Translations under genes and position numbers: made by a program
Source: Symbiotaphrina buchneri
Lineage: Eukaryota > Ascomycota > Symbiotaphrinales > Symbiotaphrinaceae
NCBI GenBank assembly: GCA_001599915.1
Contig: BCIG01000024.1
Span: forward strand, 434,001 to 498,000
DNA: 64,000 nt
Direction: 5' to 3'
Notes under the pieces: model-generated
What the model was told of the DNA's origin: nothing
The model's input: the letters and a program-made list of their open reading frames with translations, nothing else
Databases searched by the model: none
Shown here: piece after piece, positions 57,229 through 64,000 of the stretch
Position numbering within the stretch: position 1 is the first letter of the stretch
How the letters are laid out: each line of letters opens with the position of its first letter

Positions 57229-58422
57229 TTCGAGGGGTTCGAAGTTTCCAGAGCAAGAGCAAGTTCGACGGCTTATGGTGGAGCGAAGCTAGCGGGCGAG
57301 CGACGAGGCCCAAATCGTTGCCAGAATGTGCAACGGTTAAAGGCCGACTTATCCAGCCAGGGTCCAAGTTTGGTGGTCCGCGTGTGGGCAATATCTCGTG
57401 CAGGAGTAGCGGTCAGAGGCTTCGCACAAAGGTGAGTGAGACCACTGGGTTCTGAGTGGCGAAGTTTGGATAGTGAATCGCGGTAGGGGTCCTATTCAAT
57501 TTGTAGGCGGGGTACGCGGGAATCAAGCTGCTTCCTTGGATCCTGTCGCGCAAACAATGACGGCTGATAATGGTTGTGCAAGAAGCTGCGCACGCATCCA
57601 GGGAAGTTGACGTGGAACGGAAGAGCGGATGGCGGTGGGACGCCGCAGGGCGGGGCAGACCCAACTGGCACTTGTTGCAGGGCCTTCGCACATCAGTCAG
57701 TCCACCCGGAGGTTCACGAAGCTAGTACGCTGCAAATTGCCGTCATGATTGGGCTGCAGCCTTCGAGTAAAATCATGGTGGCTGTGATGCTACGTCGACG
57801 TGCATAAGCTCAAACGTTAGCTCGACAACAATCATGGCCTTGATCTGATAGGCCACACCCATTTGGCAAGAGGCGATTGTTTCTTTCCAAGTCTTAAGGT
57901 AGGAAGAATGATTGCGGCATGCACTGGACGCCACGATGTGAGGCTGCAATCATAGAGATCACTGTTGGTATAATAATTATTATCTGGTGGTGCAAGCTGT
58001 TGTTGACAGTTTTGCTTCTTGAACGCAGGTACGAACTAAAGGGAGCTACGGAAGTACTGTACTACCTTACTCAGAACAACGGTACAGTACATAAGGTACT
58101 TGTAGGCGTACCGTACGCCAAGGATCGCGCATCAATCTCCCGAACTAGAACGGATTTCTTATACTTGAAGGATGAGCTCAAAGTAGCTGTGGGGAGAATG
58201 GAGGAAGTGGAGACAATGGTGAGCCGTGATCACTGAGGAGCTGCGTCTGCTGTGACTGACAAGGGCCAGCTTCATGACCATTTGCAGTTGACGCAAAACC
58301 AAAGAGTCTTCATCCTGACTATAGCTGCAACGATATATGTCCCTCTTTCTTTCCTTTCGGTATGTAGTCTTAAACACCAGTCCGTCAGCCAGATGAACTA
58401 ACCTACAAAGGGCTTCTTCGGC
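57229..58422. other. 1.2-kb divergent upstream region
   Basis: Between the DUF3824-type gene and the membrane-protein gene. The ORFs at 57574-57807 and 57919-58236 lack domains. GTACC-rich motifs of the intergenic family are at 58065-58110. No other structure was seen. Confidence 0.4.
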
Positions 58423-59067
58423 ATGAACATATCGAATGACCAACCACACGACTTCTCCGGCCTTGGCGACTTCACAAACTCGTCACTGTCCAACCTGACT
58501 AGACCGGAATACAATCAAACGGCCATCCTTCTGAACGCCGTCACTGCGTCAGGCAGTCGCAACTGGCAGCTAAAAGACTACTTCATCTTCGCCACCCCGT
58601 TCTTCTTTACGATCCCACTGTTTCTCGTCGCCGGGGGAATATTTCGTTGGTCCGTGCAGTCAGCCGCCAGATACGCGGTCTACTGGCGCAACGTGCTCTT
58701 CGTGCTGGCGCCGCTCTTTTACGTGGGGTTCTACTGGGCGCTGCCGTGGTTCACATACCGGAAGTGGTTTACGGATCCGGACATTTCCTACTATCAAGAG
58801 TTTCTACACTGGAGCGTGTACGCGAGCGGATACCTCGCCTACGTGATCCTCAACTGCATCGGCTTCGGCCTGTTCACATTATCCAGGCTGTACGTGGCCT
58901 TTACGAGACAACGTAGGCGCCGGCTGTGGGTCTGCTTCGCGGTCGTGGTGGCTGGATCGATCACCCTCGATGACCTGGTCGTCATCCCGTACGGCTTCCC
59001 GCTCTGGATGCTGTTTCCGTACGCATTCCTCGCGTGGATCTGGTTTGTTAGGGAACGATCGGCTTGA
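58423..59067 (+). CDS. multi-pass membrane protein of unknown function
   Basis: A single exon of 214 residues from the ATG at 58423. The first 48 residues are polar with four Asn-x-Ser/Thr sites (NIS, NSS, NLT, NQT), suggesting a glycosylated lumenal or outer N-terminus. Five hydrophobic helices follow: 'YFIFATPFFFTIPLFLVAGG', 'NVLFVLAPLFYVGFYWALPW', 'VYASGYLAYVILNCIGFGLF', 'LWVCFAVVVAGSITL' and 'LWMLFPYAFLAWIWF'. A basic loop 'RQRRRRL' precedes the fourth, consistent with a cytosolic loop. No family was recognised. An additional upstream exon cannot be excluded. Confidence 0.7.
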   Translation: MNISNDQPHDFSGLGDFTNSSLSNLTRPEYNQTAILLNAVTASGSRNWQLKDYFIFATPFFFTIPLFLVAGGIFRWSVQSAARYAVYWRNVLFVLAPLFYVGFYWALPWFTYRKWFTDPDISYYQEFLHWSVYASGYLAYVILNCIGFGLFTLSRLYVAFTRQRRRRLWVCFAVVVAGSITLDDLVVIPYGFPLWMLFPYAFLAWIWFVRERSA

Positions 59068-59131
59068 GGGAAAGGTGCGGTTGTTATTCAGTCAATGAGG
59101 TTGATGAAGTTTCGCTTTTTATGCTCATATT

Positions 59132-59156
59132 ATATATATTATACTATACTATACTG
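59132..59156. repeat. TA-rich and (ATACT)n microsatellite
   Basis: A run of TATATATA followed by three ATACT units. It forms the last codons and the stop of the F-box fragment on the opposite strand. Confidence 0.8.
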
Positions 59157-59416
59157 GATTTGCAAACGATGACTACAGCCCGCCACAAAACACGGCACGC
59201 TTGGCTGTGCCACATCCTTTTGACTCCGAGACAGTAGGAGAGACTGAGCTTGTCGTGGACTTCGGTATTCCCGCTGGAGGTCGTATCGATCATGTTCTCC
59301 AGAATCATCGTCACGATTTCGGGTATAAGGAAGATTCGATGAGGGGTGGCTGGGATCTCGTTACCCGTGTCCCGGTTGCTGAGCTTGTTGCCGCCGTTGC
59401 CATCAGGGGTAGCCAT
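59144..59416 (-). pseudogene. truncated F-box-like gene fragment
   Basis: An ORF of 90 codons from the ATG at 59416. After a polar start it reads 'FLIPEIVTMILENMI', then 'CLGVKRMWHSQACRVLWRAV'. This is the usual arrangement of fungal F-box proteins: LP/IPEI helix, then an 'R.W...A...LWR' block. Such proteins normally run several hundred residues further. Here the frame runs into the ATACT microsatellite and stops, 76 bases from the stop of the convergent membrane-protein gene. A TATATAA lies about 155 bases upstream. Likely a remnant; a very short functional protein is less likely. Confidence 0.5.
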
Positions 59417-60559
59417 TGTGTTTCAGGACAGGTCTTGATCGTGGGAACCAGCTCCTCCTATCGAGCTTCTGAATCCTCGCGCACATGCCTCTCGGAGATA
59501 GACATGGCTTCATAACCCGAAACTCCTCGATCAACCCGGGAGAGAGCCCTGTCCCAAATGCCTCCTTACACTTCTTATATACCACGACCGACGGCAAGAT
59601 GAGAAGCGATATATGCTTATTCGGTAGAAACAGGCCACAGCGCACACGGCAAGTCCGGCTTGACCTTCCAGAGGTCCTTGTGGAAACAGATCTCGGCTGG
59701 TGTACCACTAACCGTCGCATCGGAGTTGATTGGGCCAGCCAGATCGAGTCTCTGGTGGAGGCATCAGCAATTCTTCATCTCAAATGTGGCCTTGGCCTTG
59801 GAACTTACGCTCTATGCACAGAGCGTTGTAGAGAACGGTGAGATCTGCAGTGGCGTTTAATCAGCTTACGTCTGACCACAGGGAAGCTGCGTCCAGCTGC
59901 GGCAATGTATGTAGCTCAAAGACTGCAGCTACAGTAGGATCATCACTCACTTCTGCCCATGTTGATCAAGCAATCATCCTACGAGGATTGCTTAGCCCTG
60001 GTACGGACCAAGATACGAACGAACACAAAGCTGGAGGTGATCAAGGTATAGATAGCAAGTACGATAAGGAGGGTGTCGTGGGACTCCTTCTCGAGCTGAG
60101 GAGTCCCGTTAAACAACCACTTCATTTTCGCGAAGCTGGATGGTGTGAAGACGAGAGCAGGGATGTTGAGCAAGAAGGACGGGTCTCCGAACGAGACGAT
60201 CCCAGGGCGCCAACGCCAAGGTTTCGAGGGAGCCGGATGCACTGGCTGAACGGCCCCTTGCCAGCCAGGCAGTGGGTGTACATGCTTCTCTGTTGTCTAC
60301 TCCCCATCCTTGTATGACCACGGTGTCTAACTGGTATCCCTGGTTCCTTGTGAGGTCTTTGGCGTTCTTCGGGGTACGTATCTTGGCTGTCAGAAGTTGA
60401 GCTCATGGAGGATGGTAAAGTTGAGCTCACGGGCAGCAACAAATGAAGTTGAGCAGACCGCAACCATCGCCCCGTATGGGCAAGCGCATTTCTCGCTTTC
60501 ACACCCAATCGGACGACTGAATTATATCTGTGTTAGTCTTTCTGGACCTCACGGTAGGT
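59417..60559. other. gene-poor stretch
   Basis: Several overlapping ORFs on both strands, none with a recognised domain. The minus-strand segment 59979-60242 has one hydrophobic helix ('DTLLIVLAIYTLITSSFVFV') and a clean stop. It could be the last exon of a small membrane protein, but no start or upstream exon was found. Confidence 0.3.
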
Positions 60560-61150
60560 TTAAATACAAGATGAAGTGGCCAGGTGTATGCTGTGTACGT
60601 ACCATGACTGTCTCGGTCCGTGGACGTCCCGCGGGGACCCCGGAGAATGGGTCATCAGGAAAAGTGCTGTGCCCAATTGTATCAGGCAAATTTGCTTGCT
60701 GCTGTTCTTTCTCCAACGGCAGCGCACAAGCCCTCTGGGTCGATGGTGAACGTCCGAGCTTCGTTCCGCGCGTTTACATCTGAATGGATCAAGCGGAGTC
60801 ACCAGTTTGATTTGGACACCCTTGATTATTCCCGTATCTGAAGGCCGGACGAAGAATTTCCACTCGTGGTCACTGGAAGACCCGGGAGACGGCCAGATGA
60901 GCCTGTGGGTGTTTCCGATGAAGATGATGATAGTTTGCATGTCATGCCGCGGCAGCACCGCCCCGTTCCCATCTCGCAGCACTTCTGCAGCTCTCTCAGC
61001 ATATTTAGCAGGATAAGTCCTCTGCAGCTGCCTAGCCAGAATCTCATCCTGCGGCCCTGTCGTGGCGTCAACCACATCGGGCAGTTGGCCCCGACCTGGC
61101 TGGTACGGGGTGAGCATGCTGGGCTGCTCATCAACGGAAACGATGGTCAT
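60560..61150 (-). pseudogene. RING/YEATS-family relic, copy B (YEATS-like segment about 60806-60925)
   Basis: After a CTCGCAG acceptor-like site the frame begins 'MTIVSVDEQPSM', nearly the same as copy A ('MTIVSVDDHPSM'). At DNA level the following ~35 bases also match copy A, including its NCPLC region. In copy B a one-base gain and a later one-base loss put that part out of frame, so the zinc-ligand cysteines are lost. It continues 'EILARQLQRTYPAKYAERAA' and 'FIGNTHRLIWPS', then 'DHEWKFFVRPSDTGIIKGV', a strong match to the YEATS-domain HxWxxFVR block. Further downstream, in another frame, 'DPEGLCAAVGERTAASKFA' resembles copy A again. No RING exon precedes it. Probably a decayed duplicate. 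Confidence 0.55.
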
Positions 61151-61201
61151 CTGCGAGGGATGGAGGCGCTGTTCTCCACCAACTTCCGTCCAGAAGGTCC
61201 T

Positions 61202-62090
61202 CTAATTATCATTTGCTCCCGAATCGCTCTTCGAATAACCGACAATCTTCCTCGGTCCAATCCAGGAGCCAGGGCGCGACCGGCATCTGGAGATGCATTT
61301 GGTTGGGGCGTGGCCGGGCGCAATGGCAGCAGCAGAAGGGCCGGCTGTGACGGGGCCGGCGGAGACTGGACCAGCAAGACCAGAGAGAATGCCAACAGTA
61401 CCGGCGAGCAAGGGCGCTGGCGGGGCCGACGGAGGGAGTCCTAGCGCAGACTGATTCACAAAGAATTCTCCTTCTGGAGTTCGTTGATATTGATGATTTA
61501 TGGCGGCGAGGGCCTTTCGATACTTCAAGGGTAGATCTCTCCACCCCCCAGAGGTGTATGGTTTCTTGGTCCGGTCCCCTCCGTCATTGAACTCCTTCGC
61601 CGCCGCCACGTTTGCCTCCGGATGGGTCTCACGTGCTTTTCGTAGTTGTATGATCAACATCAACTCTGAAAGTGTAGTTGTTCTTTCTCCAAAGGCAGCG
61701 CAGAAACCCTCAGGGTGTCTGGTCCCCGCGGAATCCAACTCTGTTGCCAGCGTTTCCTCTGGCGTCCCCGTCGTACTCGTCTGGCACAATGGACAGTTCG
61801 CCTCGACTGGGTTCACTGCTTCCATCATGCTAGGATGGTCATCTACAGACACAATCGTCATCTGGGATGTGACAGATATATCGGCCCACTTTGCCATACA
61901 GGGGGAGCATAGGACATGCCTGCATATCGTCCTGACGGGGTTTTACAGAAGCTGCTTGCATACCGGGCAAAGGTAGTTCTTGAGGTTCCGGTCCGCCGGA
62001 CGGTTGGTTCGCTGGGCTTGCCATTGTGAGTTCAAGGGAAAAGCAAAGAAGATGAATGAAGTGATATATCCAAGTGCGGATGAGGAGTGT
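61202..62090 (-). pseudogene. RING-finger gene relic, copy A
   Basis: Read on the minus strand, 'NLKNYLCPVCKQLL' (to 61946), a TAA at 61945-61943, then 'NPVRTICRHVLCSPCMAKW' and, after 'MTIVSVDDHPSM', 'NCPLC'. Together this gives the C-x2-C, C-x-H-x2-C-x2-C and C-x2-C ligands of a RING domain, with one in-frame stop between the first and second pairs. The open frame continues to 61202 with an Ala/Pro-rich tail. An in-frame ATG upstream of the RING was not found; the nearby ATG (62024) is in a different frame. The TAA could come from CAA by C-to-T change at CpA, the RIP signature. A functional splice form is not excluded. Confidence 0.55.
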
Positions 62091-62099
62091 CTACATGCC

Positions 62100-62961
62100 G
62101 ATGTAACATAAACGATGTCGACCGAACAGACATTTCTCTTTGCCACCAATGGCAGTGCAGCATTGCATTGTTGGAGCTTTTCAAGTTGTTCTCTTCATGC
62201 TGCTCTTCCTTCGACGCAACTTCTTGAGATTCATTATCCCCGTTGGCAGTGCAGCATCCGGGATGCGATATCAAAGGACAGATCCTTCCCTAAAAGGGGA
62301 CGCAAAAAGCTCCACGAGTTGGAGCAGCGTAACCTGAAGGTGGACAAATGACGGGGAACGAAGCGGGCATCTCATGCACCGCGGTGTATACGCATATATA
62401 CTGACAAGAGAGGATGCATCACCAGTTGTCGACGTATTGTCGTCCTGTCCGTGTCCTGCTTCAAAATCGGCCCAGCGTACATGTCGTGCTGGGCGTTGAC
62501 CTGGTCTTGCGAGTGCACTTCTTCTTGGCGATACCGCGTCCCAGTGATACGGCGTATGCGTTCCTGACATGCGTTCCTGACTATATAGAGGATAAGTCTG
62601 CTCAGCAGTAGCGTATATATATACAGCTACCATGGCGCATCGAGAGCTGCAAGGCGCCTGCTCCCTTCCTTGGCTTCTCAGACGTTTGTCTTTCTTGGAC
62701 AAACACAGATTCATCACACTTCAATCTGTCCACTCATGCCTCATAGGGCTGCAAATGATGGCGCTGCTGCGGCGAGACTGCTGCGGCGAGACTAAGGTTA
62801 GCACGACATCCTGAGCCTTCTGGTGTAAGTCGACGTCAAGATGGCACATGGCGTGTGACGTGTAGGGCGGTGCCACCAGTGCGTCCTGGAGCTTGTGGAA
62901 GTTGATTGTGATGTTTGACGGCTTGCTGGCCAACCTACCCGGGGGCACGAGATGTGTTTCC
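62100..62961. other. gene-poor stretch
   Basis: Overlapping ORFs up to 148 codons (62271-62717) have no recognised domain. Composition is ordinary. No repeat was noted. Confidence 0.35.
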
Positions 62962-63062
62962 TAGGGCGTTTGAAGGATTTCCCACAAAAGTCACACTTGT
63001 GCGGCTTCAACGGAACACGAACGTGGATGTGCGAGGTGATATGGTCGGCTTCCACTACGTCC
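62962..63062 (-). pseudogene. PacC/Rim101-like C2H2 zinc-finger fragment
   Basis: About 33 codons read '[20 protein letters not shown]' followed by '[13 protein letters not shown]'. This closely matches the second-to-third zinc-finger junction of the pH regulator PacC/Rim101, where I recall '[20 protein letters not shown]'. The helix that should follow (QDLKKHVKTH) is not present; after FKRP the frame gives '[12 protein letters not shown]', and the downstream sequence is unrelated. The expected first two fingers and the long C-terminal regulatory region of PacC are absent from the window. It looks like a transposed or decayed fragment. Confidence 0.55.
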
Positions 63063-63660
63063 TTTGGACCGGAATTTCGGGGAATGTCCTTGAAGAGCAC
63101 TTGCATCGCTCTCTCCATAACCCGGCGGCGCAGAGAACCTTCTGGCGATAGGAGCCAAAGTGTGCACTGACTCCGTTGGCTGATATGGTTGCCAACCGCA
63201 GGACCGGGTTTTCCTCTCTCGGATTGAATTCCAAGATGCTCTCCCTGACCGCACCCAGCCACAGCATCGGAGACGCCATGACTGGCCCAAAGTGACCCCG
63301 CTTTGGATAGTATGCTGCCAGGCGGACGGCCACGGTGCATTTCTCTCCATTGTACTGTCCCTCCGTGGCTGAGCGGTTGTAATAGTGGATTACATCAAGA
63401 AATTCGTCGAGACTGTCTCTGATATTCTCTCTTAGGCGAACACTACGCTCATAGAGAATAACTAAAACCTTGATTAGATCTCTGATGGAGTGGCATATCT
63501 CCTCGACGTCAGTGAAACTCACAAGCCAGTAAGGAGAATAGGAAGTTTCGATCCGTCCAAGGCGCTTCTTCAGCTCCTCCTTCAGCGTTGACCGATCGCA
63601 AGTTGAGCGAAACGGTGAAGCCCACCGCGTAGCCAAGACGGGAGAGCAGAGCGAGAGCAA
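63055..63660 (-). other. open frame of about 200 codons, uncharacterised
   Basis: The fr is open for 201 codons but begins at a TTG, not an ATG. It contains a helical stretch ('FTDVEEICHSIRDLIKVLVI', '[16 protein letters not shown]') and a Trp/Leu segment. It ends '[17 protein letters not shown]', overlapping the PacC-like fragment in another frame. A small ORF with ATG at 63788 lies upstream and could supply a first exon, but no clear splice was found. No family recognised. Confidence 0.3.
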
Positions 63661-64000
63661 TGCCCACTAAGCAAAGCAAGAGCTAAGAAAGAGGGGCGCA
63701 AGAGCAAAGCAAAACAAAGCGGAGTGTGTGCGGTCATGTTGGAACTCTCTGTTTCTGCATCATAGACACCCCGTGTTTGCTCCGCCATATCTGTTGATGT
63801 TGTTGAGGGGTTGCCAGGATGTTTTCTTGGATATCAATATAAAATGGAATACGTTGGAGCTGGTGCAATGAGCTATATGGCACGCGTCTTTCCATTATAA
63901 TACCTTTATGAGAAAAGTAGCGCTGAGGATGGCTGGACGTGGTGAGAAAGATGTAGCCAAAGGGATCCAGCTGGCAACCTGCTGGAGACGTGGTCTTTAT
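63661..64000. other. window end, no supported gene
   Basis: About 340 bases with A-rich repeats of AAAGCAAAGC type near 63670-63720, and no ORF with support after 63788. Confidence 0.35.

Noticed and set aside
57919-58236. 105-codon plus-strand ORF upstream of the membrane-protein gene
   Set aside because: One hydrophobic stretch but no family and no splice joining it to the following gene.
20287-59067. Biosynthetic or other functional gene cluster
   Set aside because: The neighbours are unrelated housekeeping genes with no core biosynthetic enzyme or shared pathway.
60122-60508. 128-codon minus-strand ORF
   Set aside because: Basic, Ser/Arg-rich translation; another frame over the same DNA looks equally coding, so neither can be supported.

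Overview
This window comes from a filamentous ascomycete (Pezizomycotina). The evidence is the gene content: CCH1 calcium channel, Mago nashi, an H3K9 methyltransferase of the DIM-5/Clr4 type, a Vsb1-like SulP transporter and a DUF3824-type protein. Introns are frequent and very short, about 45-75 nt with GT...AG ends, and genes lie 0.3-3 kb apart on both strands. Exon borders were read by eye. For every complete multi-exon model the summed exon length is a multiple of three. No tRNA, rRNA, CRISPR array or intact mobile element was seen.

Layout. 1-15.3 kb: MDM1-like sorting nexin (3' end outside the window), tRNA m7G methyltransferase TRM8, GID4 ubiquitin-ligase receptor, seven-exon Mago nashi, beta-COP (SEC26), sphingoid-base kinase (LCB4/5) and RRP1. 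15.3-20.3 kb: a very AT-rich block, a KMT1/Clr4-like histone methyltransferase whose first exons encode a chromodomain-like segment, and a doubtful poly-Q ORF. 20.3-31.8 kb: eleven-exon CCH1, a UBTD1/2-like protein whose first coding exon is only the ATG, and a PH-domain (Meu6-like) protein. 34-42.4 kb: Vsb1-like SulP-STAS-cNMP transporter, GINS subunit PSF1 and an HMG-box transcription factor with a long upstream region. 45.4-59.1 kb: DDT/WHIM/PHD chromatin protein divergent from PUF6, a conserved fungal protein of unknown function, a DUF3824-type repeat protein and a multi-pass membrane protein.

59.1-64 kb differs. It is gene-poor and holds remnants: an F-box fragment ending in a TATAG microsatellite, two tandem relics of a RING/YEATS gene family, and a PacC-like zinc-finger fragment.

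The strongest unexpected signal is a perfect 62-bp tandem duplication inside PUF6. It carries a single AGGT, so it would break the frame unless the duplicate is spliced out exactly. This is the geometry expected of an intron newly created by tandem duplication. Other points are recurrent GGTAAGGT/AAGGTACCTT clusters found only between genes, the ATG-only exon that exposes an MGCC acylation motif, and the chromodomain-like start of KMT1 beside the AT-rich block. Most genes are single-copy housekeeping loci with no pathway clustering.
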